The translations under genes were made by a program, and so were the position numbers. Of a DNA stretch of 64,000 bases, positions 9,481 through 17,682 are shown one piece after another. The notes under the pieces are model-generated. The model did no database searches. It worked only from the letters and a program-made list of their open reading frames with translations, and was not told where the DNA came from. Source of the stretch: Actinomycetota bacterium. GTDB taxonomy: Bacteria > Actinomycetota > Actinomycetes > Propionibacteriales > Propionibacteriaceae. Within the stretch, counting starts at the first letter, position 1. Each line of letters begins with the position of its first letter. Location of the stretch: the NCBI GenBank assembly GCA_020161795.1, contig JAIUOR010000060.1:164585-228584 (forward strand), written 5' to 3'.

Positions 9481-10356
9481 TCAGTGGAATGGCAGGCGTG
9501 GATCCGGCGTCTGATCGGCCCAGGTCGCTCGTATCCAGTGGTGAGCCGGATCATCGGTCGACAGCCATTGCCTGTCGCTCGCCGGACCGGCCATGACGTT
9601 CAGTCCATAGAGGTCGTAGCCGGGGGCAGCCATGGTAGGTCCGTGGTAGCCATGGGGAACGAGGACAGTGTCCCCATGATGGATCTCTGTGAACAGATTC
9701 AGCGGACGGTCGGGCGTGCCGTATCCGCGTTGGAAGGCGAGCCCTTGCTGTTCCTGCTCCGCGCGGAACATGAAGAAGTAGGTCTCTTCCAGAGCTCGCT
9801 CCTCCGCTGTGTGCGCATCGTGCTTGTGCGGCGGGAAGGAAGACCAATTGCCGCCCGGGGTGATGGCTTCACAGACCAACAGGCGACCGGTCGACGCCCT
9901 GGTGTTGAGGGCGTAGTTGGTGATCTGACGCGAACAACTGCCTGCGCCGCGGACGGAGGACTCGGCAACCGCCGCTGGGTAGTAGGAGGGTGGTGGGCAC
10001 TGCACCGTGCTTGCCTCGGCGGCGCAGATTGCCAGCAATACGGGCTGTTCGGCCTGGATGACGGTGCTCGTTCTCGGCGGAAGGTACTGAAAATCGGTGA
10101 CACCGGAGAACACGTCGAGACGACCCTCCAGCCCTTGGTCGGCCGCCTCGCCAGCGTGGCTCCAGGAGACGGTCGCCCGCCCCCGTAGAGGCAGGAGGAT
10201 TGCCTCGAAGTCGCCCAGATCGAATCCGTGCGTCGCGCCCGGCTCCAGTTGGACAACGCGTAGACCCACGTATGACCAGCCCGCGGACTCCGGAGTGATG
10301 TCCACCCATACGTGTTCGTCACGTTGCGGATGAATCACCATCGGTTGTGTGCTCAC
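9481..10356 (-). CDS. iolB: 5-deoxy-glucuronate isomerase
   Basis: IolB converts 5-deoxy-glucuronate to 2-deoxy-5-keto-gluconate in inositol catabolism. The 291-residue length matches the family. The bicupin signature is visible: NWSSFPPHKHDAH with its metal-binding His residues and the Glu of ALEETYFFMF, plus VLVPHGYHGPTMAAPGYDLY near the C-terminus with further His residues. The start is GTG at 10356. It is transcribed away from iolD, sharing a 447-nt divergent control region with two copies of a GTTGC-N7-GCAAC palindrome. It is the only island gene on the minus strand. Confidence 0.93.
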   Translation of the reverse strand: MSTQPMVIHPQRDEHVWVDITPESAGWSYVGLRVVQLEPGATHGFDLGDFEAILLPLRGRATVSWSHAGEAADQGLEGRLDVFSGVTDFQYLPPRTSTVIQAEQPVLLAICAAEASTVQCPPPSYYPAAVAESSVRGAGSCSRQITNYALNTRASTGRLLVCEAITPGGNWSSFPPHKHDAHTAEERALEETYFFMFRAEQEQQGLAFQRGYGTPDRPLNLFTEIHHGDTVLVPHGYHGPTMAAPGYDLYGLNVMAGPASDRQWLSTDDPAHHWIRATWADQTPDPRLPFH

Positions 10357-10407
10357 ATCGGCAAGCTACACAGTTCCGGTGGGAAAGCGCCCGGCGAGGA
10401 TCTCGAT

Positions 10408-10424
10408 GTTGCGTTCCATGCAAC
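10408..10424. promoter_or_regulatory. Putative operator GTTGC-N7-GCAAC, site 1
   Basis: The palindrome GTTGC (10408-10412) and GCAAC (10420-10424), with spacer GTTCCAT, lies 52 nt upstream of the iolB start. The same motif occurs at 10587-10603 and, with one change, upstream of the IclR gene. Recurrence at island control regions suggests a regulator binding site. The 10357-10803 intergenic region also contains a perfect tandem CATGCACGA repeat at 10652-10669 directly preceded by a GTT half-site. No gene is seen in it. Confidence 0.5.
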
Positions 10425-10586
10425 TATCTGAGGTAAGGCGCTTGCCGCCGCCATGATTCATGGGCCGTGGGCGTGCAAATCCGGTTTGGGCGCAGCCTCC
10501 AACGCGGCTCGTGCCACAACTTCCTCCTTCGTGAACAAGGTGGGTGCGACTGGATTCGACGATCGCACATCGTGGATTAGCGCATT

Positions 10587-10603
10587 GTTGCGGCCAGTGC
10601 AAC
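10587..10603. promoter_or_regulatory. Putative operator GTTGC-N7-GCAAC, site 2
   Basis: The second exact copy has half-sites 10587-10591 and 10599-10603 with spacer GGCCAGT, about 200 nt upstream of the iolD start. It is followed by TA like site 1. Its spacing and arms are identical to site 1. Confidence 0.5.
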
Positions 10604-10803
10604 TACCGGCCGCAGGTGTCTTGATATTGCTCAGTACGTCCGCGAAAGTTGCATGCACGACATGCACGATCGTTCGAGGGCGAGCGGAAGCTTGGGACCC
10701 GTCAATAGCGAAAACAATCAGAAGAACTGTGTTCGGCCGCGAGGTCAACCAGTTGAATATCAAGCGCCCCACGCTTGAAGCAGCGAACCTGGAAGGACCG
10801 AAG

Positions 10804-12693
10804 GTGAATACGGTACGCCTTACCGCAGGACAGGCCTTAATTCGTTACCTCATGAACCAGTATGTGACCCGCGATGGAGTCACGGAAAGGTTCTTCCCTG
10901 GAATCTGGGGGATCTTTGGTCACGGCAATATCGGCGGAGTGGCACAGGCGATCCAGCAGTATGAGGACGACTTCCCCTACTACATGTGTCGTAATGAGCA
11001 GGGAATGGTTCATGCCGCCATTGGGTACAGCAAGATGAAGAATCGCATGCAGGCATTCGCCTGTCTCACTTCGATCGGGCCGGGGGCGACCAACATGGTT
11101 ACCGGCGCCGCGACCGCCACTGTTGACCGGATTCCGGTGCTGCTCATCAGCGGCGACAGCTTCGCGGAACGAGTGCAGGGGCCAGTGCTGCAGCAAGTGG
11201 AATCGGAGAAATCACTTGAGACCACGGCCAACGACACCTTTCGACCAGTCGTGCGTTATTGGGATCGGGTCGTCCGCCCTGAGCAGCTGATCACGGCTCT
11301 CCCGGAGGTCATGCGTACCCTCACTTCGCCGGCCGATACCGGTGCGGCCTTCTTAGCGATGCATCAGGACGTCGGGACATTCGCCTATGACTACCCCGAG
11401 CAGTTCTTCGAGCCGCGGGTCTGGCGGATCGAGCGCAATCGAGCCGATAGCGATGCCATCAGGACGGCCGCCGATCTGATCCGGCAGGCGAAGCGGCCAC
11501 TGATCGTCTGTGGCGGTGGGGTGCGTTACTCCGGCGCCGAGGCTGAGCTCACCGCGTTCGCCGAGACCCACGGCATCCCGGTCGCGGAGACGCACGCGGG
11601 CAAGGGCTCGATCAACGATGACCATTCGCTGAGCCTGGGGGGCGCCGGAGTCGCAGGCTCGCGCGGGGCCAATGTCTGCGCCGAGAAGGCGGATCTGGTG
11701 ATTGGGATCGGCTCTCGCTTCACAGACTTCGCGACAGCCTCCAAGACCGCGTTCCAGAATCCCGACGTCAAGTTCGTCCATATCAACGTGTTCGAGATGG
11801 ACGCCTACAAGCACGGCGCTATCGCGCTCACAGGTGATGCAAAGGTGACGATCCCTGAACTGAGTGCCGAAGTCGGCAGCTATCGCACATCCGATGGATA
11901 CCGTGATGAGATCTCCGAGCATCGCTCCTGGTGGCGAAAAGAGGTGGATCGTCTCTTTGACACCAACATCGGCACTCTGCCGACCCAGGCACAGCTTATT
12001 GGGGCGGTCGTCCGTACTGCGGATCCACGCGATGTCGTCGTGACGTCGGCCGGATCACTTCCCGGAGACCTTCTGAAACTGTGGCGCTCCACGGATTCGC
12101 TGTCCTATCAGGTGGAGTACGGCTACTCCGTCATGGGCTATGAGATCGCCGGCGGCATCGGTGCGAAGATGGCCGATCCGTCCCGCGAAGTCTATGTGAT
12201 GAGCGGTGATGCCTCCTTCTTGATGATGAACAGCGAGCTGGCTACAGCGGTGGCTGAGGGCGTCAAGATCATTCTGATCCTGATAGATAATCACGGTTAC
12301 TCCAGCGTCGGAAATGTGTCGGAGCAAGTGGGCTGTGAAGGATATGGCTGTCATTACGTCAAGCGTGGTGGGGACGGCAAGTACAGCGGACAGACCATGC
12401 ACCATGATTTGGCGAAGATCTGCGAAGGGCTGGGAGCCCGGACATTCAGCGTGGGCACGCTGAACGAGTTCGCCAGCGCACTGGACGCAGCGCGTCGGGA
12501 GTCCACCAGCTGCGCCATCGTGGTCGAAACTGACTGGGATGTCCGGGTTGGAGGATACGCAACTTGCTGGTGGGACATGGCGACCGCTGAGGTCTCGGAG
12601 TCTCCCGCTGTCCAGGAGGCGCGCGTGACGTATGAGCGCGAGAAGAAGGCCCAACGCTGGCTCGGGGTAGAGCCGACGATCACGCTCCCGTGA
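10804..12693 (+). CDS. iolD: 3D-(3,5/4)-trihydroxycyclohexane-1,2-dione hydrolase
   Basis: IolD is a thiamine-diphosphate enzyme that opens the inositol-derived ring to 5-deoxy-glucuronate. The catalytic Glu lies in CRNEQGMVHAAIGYSK and the substrate-side motif in LTSIGPGATNMVTGAA. The ThDP/Mg motif is GDASFLMMNSELA...DNHGYSS. The start is chosen as GTG 10804 because GGAAGGA lies seven nt upstream and the resulting 629 residues equal the family's usual length. The open frame extends 117 codons further upstream, but that part is low-quality sequence covering the regulatory region. iolA follows after 62 nt, so the two are probably co-transcribed. Confidence 0.94.
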   Translation: MNTVRLTAGQALIRYLMNQYVTRDGVTERFFPGIWGIFGHGNIGGVAQAIQQYEDDFPYYMCRNEQGMVHAAIGYSKMKNRMQAFACLTSIGPGATNMVTGAATATVDRIPVLLISGDSFAERVQGPVLQQVESEKSLETTANDTFRPVVRYWDRVVRPEQLITALPEVMRTLTSPADTGAAFLAMHQDVGTFAYDYPEQFFEPRVWRIERNRADSDAIRTAADLIRQAKRPLIVCGGGVRYSGAEAELTAFAETHGIPVAETHAGKGSINDDHSLSLGGAGVAGSRGANVCAEKADLVIGIGSRFTDFATASKTAFQNPDVKFVHINVFEMDAYKHGAIALTGDAKVTIPELSAEVGSYRTSDGYRDEISEHRSWWRKEVDRLFDTNIGTLPTQAQLIGAVVRTADPRDVVVTSAGSLPGDLLKLWRSTDSLSYQVEYGYSVMGYEIAGGIGAKMADPSREVYVMSGDASFLMMNSELATAVAEGVKIILILIDNHGYSSVGNVSEQVGCEGYGCHYVKRGGDGKYSGQTMHHDLAKICEGLGARTFSVGTLNEFASALDAARRESTSCAIVVETDWDVRVGGYATCWWDMATAEVSESPAVQEARVTYEREKKAQRWLGVEPTITLP

Positions 12694-12755
12694 TCTCGGT
12701 GCATCCGCACGCGGACGCGCGACCTCGTCATCCGACTACTCGATCAGGAAGAATC

Positions 12756-14258
12756 ATGACCACGCTCAACCATTGGATCGGTGGACAGCACGCTGCGCCG
12801 TCAGGCTCGTCCACCACGCCGATACACGACCCGGCTACGGGAGAGATCCTGAAGTATGCGCCGGCCGCAACGGCCGAGGAAGTGGAAACGGCCATCGATT
12901 GGGCGCAGACCGGTGCTTCCACCTGGGCCACCGCGCCAGCAAGCACCCGCTCCAGTGTGCTCTTCTCTTTCCGCGAGAAGCTGATTGGTGCTCGCTCACG
13001 GTTGGCGGAAGCCATCACCGGCGAGCAGGGCAAGGTGCTCGCCGACGCCATGGGCGAGGTGGATCGCGGTCTCGAGGTCGTTGAACTCGCTTGTGGCGCC
13101 GCTCGCCAGGTCAGCGAGGTCTCGATGCAGGCCGCACGCGGGCTCGATGTGTTCACTCATCGCCAACCGATCGGTGTGGTTCTGGGGATCACACCCTTCA
13201 ACTTCCCGGTGATGATTCCGCTATGGATGAGTGCGATGGCCATCGCCACGGGGAACAGTTTTATCCTCAAGCCGGCCAAACGCGATCCGTCGGCCAGCCT
13301 GATCCTGGCGGAACTGTGGGCCGAGGCGGGGTTGCCGGCCGGGGTGTTCCAGGTCCTTCACGGCGGAAGCAGCCTCGCCCAGGCGCTCATCACCCATCCC
13401 GCGGTGAGCGCAGTGTCGTTCGTCGGATCCACAGGTGTTGCGCAGGCGGTCCATGCCTCCGCAAGTGCCAGCGGCAAACGCGTCCAGGCTTTCGGCAGTG
13501 CGAAGAACTACGGTGTCGTTCTGCCGGATGCGGACCTGGGTTTCGCTGCCAAGTCGATCGCAGCGGCCGCGTTCGGAGCGGCCGGCCAGCGGTGCATGGC
13601 GCTGCCGGTTGCGCTTCTGCACGAGGACATCGCCGATGAGGTCATTGCCGAACTGGTCAACCAGGCCACGAAGATCAAGGTCGGGCCGGGCCGGGCTGAA
13701 GGCGTGGATCTTGGTCCTCTGATCAGCCGTGCGAGCCTGGAGCGGGTTCGCCACCTCATCGGTACTGCGGTCTCGGAAGGAGCCGAGACTCTGGTCGATG
13801 GCCGCACGCTTGTCATTGACGGCCATGAGGATGGCTATTTCGTAGGACCCACCATCCTGGATCGAGTCCATCCCGCCATGGAGATCCACCGGGAAGAGGT
13901 GTTTGCCCCGGTACTGGAGATCATCAGATTCTCGGATCTGGATGAAGCCATCAGCATCGTGAACGCGAATCCTTACGGAAACGGGACTGCGATCTTCACG
14001 AGTTCCGGGTTCGCGGCCCGTCGGTACCAGATGGAGATCGAGGTGGGCATGGTAGGCATCAATGTCCCCATCCCGGTGCCTATCGCAGCCCATTCTTTCG
14101 GTGGGTGGAAGGGGTCCGTGATAGGGGACGTGAACATGTACGGCGCGGATGGTCTGCGGTTCTACACCCGCCTCAAGACCGTCACTCAGCGCTGGCCGGA
14201 CTCCGCGCAGCGGGCTGGGGACGCTTCCTACCACTTTGCTGCTCGCTCCAAGAGCTGA
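12756..14258 (+). CDS. iolA: Methylmalonate/malonate-semialdehyde dehydrogenase (acylating)
   Basis: This CoA-dependent aldehyde dehydrogenase turns malonate semialdehyde into acetyl-CoA and CO2 with NAD, the last step of inositol breakdown. It may also act in valine catabolism (as MmsA). Diagnostic segments are PFNFPVMIPLWM, FGSAKNYGVVLPDADL and the catalytic Cys in GAAGQRCMAL. The length of 500 residues is standard. The ATG at 12756 is preceded by AGGAAGAATC and preferred over an ATG 22 codons upstream, whose extra residues do not resemble the family. The position between iolD and the transaldolase-family gene supports the inositol role. Related sequences often annotated mmsA cannot be separated by sequence alone. 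Confidence 0.92.
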   Translation: MTTLNHWIGGQHAAPSGSSTTPIHDPATGEILKYAPAATAEEVETAIDWAQTGASTWATAPASTRSSVLFSFREKLIGARSRLAEAITGEQGKVLADAMGEVDRGLEVVELACGAARQVSEVSMQAARGLDVFTHRQPIGVVLGITPFNFPVMIPLWMSAMAIATGNSFILKPAKRDPSASLILAELWAEAGLPAGVFQVLHGGSSLAQALITHPAVSAVSFVGSTGVAQAVHASASASGKRVQAFGSAKNYGVVLPDADLGFAAKSIAAAAFGAAGQRCMALPVALLHEDIADEVIAELVNQATKIKVGPGRAEGVDLGPLISRASLERVRHLIGTAVSEGAETLVDGRTLVIDGHEDGYFVGPTILDRVHPAMEIHREEVFAPVLEIIRFSDLDEAISIVNANPYGNGTAIFTSSGFAARRYQMEIEVGMVGINVPIPVPIAAHSFGGWKGSVIGDVNMYGADGLRFYTRLKTVTQRWPDSAQRAGDASYHFAARSKS

Positions 14259-14282
14259 ACCGAATCGAACGAGAGGAGTGAG

Positions 14283-15356
14283 ATGAACGCCACTGAGACC
14301 CCGCTGGGGGTCATGACTGCGCGATTCCCACAGACCGCGCTGTGGAATGACTCTGCCGACCCGGAGCAGCTTTCCCAGGCAGTCTCCTGGGGCGCAGTCG
14401 GCGCGACCTGTAACCCGGTGATCGCGCTGACGGCGATGAAGGCGGACCCAACGTACTGGCGGTGCCGAATCAGCGAGATTGCGCTCCAGCATCCGGCCTG
14501 GTCGGAGTCGGAGATCGGCTGGCAGGCAGTTGCCGAACTTTCTGCGACATCGGCGGAACTCCTGCGCCCCGCGTTCCAGGCGAGCAACGGTCGGAACGGT
14601 CGTCTGTCGATTCAGGTTGACCCCCGGCACTACCGGGATGCCGAAGCGATGACACGGCAAGCGGTTGAGTTCAGCCAGCTCGCGCCCAACATCATCGTGA
14701 AGATACCCGCTATCGAAACGGGCCTGGCAGCGATCGAAGAGGCAACCAGACTAGGCGTCAGTGTCAACGCGACGGTCTCGTTCACTGTCTCGCAGGCCGT
14801 CGCGGTCGCGGAGGCGATCGAGCGGGGACTGGTGCGACGGGAGACAGCAGGGGACCCGGTCGACCAGATGGGACCCGTCTGCACGATCATGGGAGGCCGT
14901 TTGGAGGATTGGATAAAGCTCCGCGCCCTGGAAGCCCGAAAACTGTTGCCCCCGGGTTACCTGGAGTGGTCTGGCACTGCTGTGGTGAAGCGTGCCTACG
15001 AGATCTACCAGGAGCGTAGTTGGCGTACCAGATTGCTGTCGGCGGCATTCAGGAACGAACTGCTCCTCACCGAAGTGGTCGGCGGAGACTTGGTGGTGTC
15101 GCCGCCGTTCGAATGGCTCCAACTTGTGAACGGCAACTACGTCGAGTTGCCGGCTCGTATGGACGTCCCGGTGGACCGGGCGATCATCGAGCGGCTGTAT
15201 GACGTGCCGGACTTCGCCAAGGCCTTCGACCCTGATGGCCTGCAACCTGAGGAGTTTCTCGACTTCGGCCTGACTCGCCGGACCTTGCGACAGTTCCTTG
15301 GCGCGACGGCCGATATCGAGTCCTTCGTCCGGGATGTCATCCTTCCTGCGCCCTAG
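14283..15356 (+). CDS. Transaldolase-family protein
   Basis: The 357-residue TIM-barrel protein belongs to the transaldolase family. An early TCNPVIALTAM block corresponds to the transaldolase TSNPTIF region. LSIQVDPRHYRDAEAM precedes the Schiff-base lysine in NIIVKIPAIETG, and SVNATVSFTVSQAVAVAEAI follows as in true transaldolases. AGAGGAG precedes the ATG. The gene lies 24 nt after iolA, in the same orientation. Canonical inositol clusters have iolJ at this step, an aldolase releasing malonate semialdehyde and DHAP. That gene is absent here, so this protein might supply an aldolase activity or handle a different sugar. Only family membership is supported. Confidence 0.8.
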   Translation: MNATETPLGVMTARFPQTALWNDSADPEQLSQAVSWGAVGATCNPVIALTAMKADPTYWRCRISEIALQHPAWSESEIGWQAVAELSATSAELLRPAFQASNGRNGRLSIQVDPRHYRDAEAMTRQAVEFSQLAPNIIVKIPAIETGLAAIEEATRLGVSVNATVSFTVSQAVAVAEAIERGLVRRETAGDPVDQMGPVCTIMGGRLEDWIKLRALEARKLLPPGYLEWSGTAVVKRAYEIYQERSWRTRLLSAAFRNELLLTEVVGGDLVVSPPFEWLQLVNGNYVELPARMDVPVDRAIIERLYDVPDFAKAFDPDGLQPEEFLDFGLTRRTLRQFLGATADIESFVRDVILPAP

Positions 15357-15470
15357 CAGTGAACGTCATCGCCGCTGGCGAAACAGCATGTGTCATCGCA
15401 TCAACGGTGCACGAGGTTGCCCATCGAGGGCACTTTGTTGCGCACAGCGCGAGACAGGAAGAGCGGATCT

Positions 15471-15499
15471 ACGAATGTTGTCTTGCACGCAACATTCGT
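15471..15499. promoter_or_regulatory. Perfect 10-bp inverted repeat upstream of the IclR gene
   Basis: ACGAATGTTG (15471-15480) is repeated inverted as CAACATTCGT (15490-15499) around a 9-nt spacer. The inner part reads GTTGT-N7-GCAAC and so matches the operator motif at iolB/iolD with one change. A weaker half-matching copy starts at 15437 (GTTGC-N7-GCGAG). It lies 88 nt upstream of the IclR start. The rest of the 15357-15586 gap shows no gene. Confidence 0.6.
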
Positions 15500-15586
15500 G
15501 ACGATAGTGGTTGCTGGCGACAAGGGACTCAGGCAAGGCTTGGGAAAGAGGCTGGGACTCGGACGACGCGCCAAGGAGGACGCATC

Positions 15587-16462
15587 ATGGAGGAAGAGGG
15601 CGATCAGGCTCAGGTTGTTCACGACGTGCCTGTGAGCGTCGAGCGCAGTGCTTTGACCAGAGGGCTGAAGATCGTCGATCTGCTGATGGAGGTCGAGTTC
15701 GATCCGGTCCGGCAGCGCGCCGGCCTCTCGGTGCAGCAGGCTGCGCTGGAGTTGGGTGTCCACAAGTCCACTGCCTCTCGTTTGCTGCAGGAACTGGTCG
15801 AATGTGGCTACGCGGTGCCCAATCCGAATGCCAAGCGTGGGTTTCGGCTCGGTCCCGCACTTCGGTACCGGAGGGTGCTCTCTGCCGGGCAACAGGCATT
15901 TCGGGAAGCGGCTGCCCCCTTCCTGCAGAGGCTGGTCGGCCAGACCGAGGAGTGCGCACACGCCGCGGTGCCCATGGGTGAGTCCGCTCTGGTGGTCGAT
16001 GCGTTCGAAACCTGGAAAGCCCTCCGTGTGGTGGCAACCAAAGGACGGTCCGTTCCGCTCCATTGCACGTCCGCGGGGAAGGCTCTCCTGGCTTTCGGGA
16101 TGGCCGAGGTGCCACTGGATCTGCCCGCGCGAACGAACCGGACCCTGGTCAACCGCGAAGTGCTGATCGCCCACCTCAACGAGATCCGAGAACGAGGTTG
16201 GGCGCTTGATGACGAGGAGAATCACGGGGGAGTGAGGTGCATCTCTGCGCCGGTGTTCGCGGGAGCCGACAACCCGGTGGGTTGCATCGGTATCGACGGC
16301 CCGCGTCTGAGGCTGCGAGATGAGGTTTTGGAGGAACTGGCAGAACAGGTGGTGGCGGCTGCTGCCGGCCTGTCCGCCGAGCTTGCTGCCCATGAAGGCT
16401 GGCGAGAACGTCCGGGAGGCGGACATCGCGCGGCGGTGCGTCCGGATCGGCCGGGTACCTAG
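15587..16462 (+). CDS. IclR-family transcriptional regulator
   Basis: The 291-residue protein has an N-terminal winged helix: SALTRGLKIVDLLMEV, then the recognition region AALELGVHKSTASRLLQELVECGYA, and the wing KRGFRLGPALRY. It is followed by the IclR effector domain (HCTSAGKALLAFG, and GGVRCISAPVFAG). The ATG at 15587 has AAGGAGGA at optimal distance; a longer frame from 15359 is rejected. It sits in the middle of the island between the iol genes and the importer. A palindrome upstream of it is shared with the iolB/iolD region, so it is the natural candidate for the local, possibly autoregulating, regulator. The inducer is unknown. Confidence 0.9.
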   Translation: MEEEGDQAQVVHDVPVSVERSALTRGLKIVDLLMEVEFDPVRQRAGLSVQQAALELGVHKSTASRLLQELVECGYAVPNPNAKRGFRLGPALRYRRVLSAGQQAFREAAAPFLQRLVGQTEECAHAAVPMGESALVVDAFETWKALRVVATKGRSVPLHCTSAGKALLAFGMAEVPLDLPARTNRTLVNREVLIAHLNEIRERGWALDDEENHGGVRCISAPVFAGADNPVGCIGIDGPRLRLRDEVLEELAEQVVAAAAGLSAELAAHEGWRERPGGGHRAAVRPDRPGT

Positions 16463-16649
16463 GCAGGCTCGCCGAGCCAGAAGCAAGTTTGCGCCACTGG
16501 CCCTTTCAAATCGGGTCGAGTGGTGAGTGATTGGTGCAAGACCGGTCATTCCATGCTGGGTGAAGCACAGAGATTTCTTGCACTTGAAAATAGATACATA
16601 GCTGAATCCGGATAACTGTTCATTTGTTGTAGGTCGAAAGGAAGAGATT

Positions 16650-17678
16650 ATGTCCCTAACGCTCCGATCAGGCGTGTTCAAAACATGCGGCTTGCTTGCT
16701 GCGGTGCTTGTGGCGTCGGTCACGGCGGGCTGCGCCCCCGCCGCGCCACCGGCCTCGAGTGGCTCGCCCGGCGCAGAGTCCATCAAGATCGGCGTCGCAT
16801 TGCCCGAAGGCAGCCAGATGTACTGGGCGTCGTACAAGAATGGTGCGGAAGCCAAGGCAAAGGAACTGGGCGTCGAGATCACCGTGACCGACGCGAAGAA
16901 CGACGCCAACACCATGAACGAGCAGATCAGCACGATGATTGTTTCGGGGGTCGCCGGAATCAGCATCGCATCGGTCGATCCCGACGCCAACCTTCAATCG
17001 GCGCAGGCCGCCACGGAGGCCGGGATCCCGCTGATCACCGGCAACCGGCTGCTGAGCGGCACCTACGGTGGAGTCGGTGGCGCGAACCCGCAGGTGCACG
17101 TCGGGTTCAACGACGTGATCATGGGCGAGCAGCAGGGGCAACTCCTGATTCAGGCCTGTGAGGGCAAGGACCCGTGTCTGGTCGTGCTGCAGGAGGCAAC
17201 TCTTGGCTCCTCTCCGCAGATTCAGCGGACCGAAGGGTTGACCAAGGCCATCGAAGGCCAGTCCAACATCCAGATCATCGACAAGCAGACGAACAACTTC
17301 GATCCGGCGAAGGCTGTGGAAGTCACCCAGACCATCCTCCAGGCTCACGACAAGATTGATGTCATGGTGACTCAGGACGACTACACCGCTGTCGCCGCTC
17401 AGAACGTCCTGAGTGAGCAGAAGCGGGATGGCATCCTGGTGATCGGCCTGGGCGGGTCGGTGAACGGTATCGAGGCGGTTCAGAAAGGCCTGCTGTACGG
17501 GACCGTGTTCCACAGTGCGTCCGAGGATGCAGCCAAGGCCGTCGAGACTCTCGTCCAGATCATTCGCGGGCAGGGCGATCAGGTCACCGTTGCCACCGGT
17601 GGAGAGCGTCCGACTGTCGTCGTTGAGACCTCGATCGTGACCAAGGAGAACGCGAGCCAGTTCGAGGGAACCTGGTGA
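16650..17678 (+). CDS. Sugar/cyclitol ABC transporter substrate-binding lipoprotein
   Basis: The 342-residue protein has a lipoprotein signal peptide with lipobox VTAGC (Cys about residue 28). A periplasmic-binding fold of the RbsB type follows (SIKIGVALPEGSQMYWASYKNG, then the second lobe LVIGLGGSVNGIEAVQ). This family binds pentoses, hexoses or inositol. The ATG follows AAAGGAAGAG. The ATPase and permease genes follow within 4 nt and with a 1-nt overlap, forming a complete importer. The 187-nt gap before it is AT-richer than the surroundings and probably contains the promoter. Inositol or a methyl-inositol is a reasonable guess from the neighbouring iol genes, not a demonstrated substrate. 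Confidence 0.9.
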   Translation: MSLTLRSGVFKTCGLLAAVLVASVTAGCAPAAPPASSGSPGAESIKIGVALPEGSQMYWASYKNGAEAKAKELGVEITVTDAKNDANTMNEQISTMIVSGVAGISIASVDPDANLQSAQAATEAGIPLITGNRLLSGTYGGVGGANPQVHVGFNDVIMGEQQGQLLIQACEGKDPCLVVLQEATLGSSPQIQRTEGLTKAIEGQSNIQIIDKQTNNFDPAKAVEVTQTILQAHDKIDVMVTQDDYTAVAAQNVLSEQKRDGILVIGLGGSVNGIEAVQKGLLYGTVFHSASEDAAKAVETLVQIIRGQGDQVTVATGGERPTVVVETSIVTKENASQFEGTW

Positions 17679-17682
17679 TCGA

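Noticed and set aside
10453..10803. N-terminal extension of IolD
   Set aside because: The 117 extra codons cover the operator-containing intergenic region, resemble no IolD protein, and a good ribosome site precedes GTG 10804.
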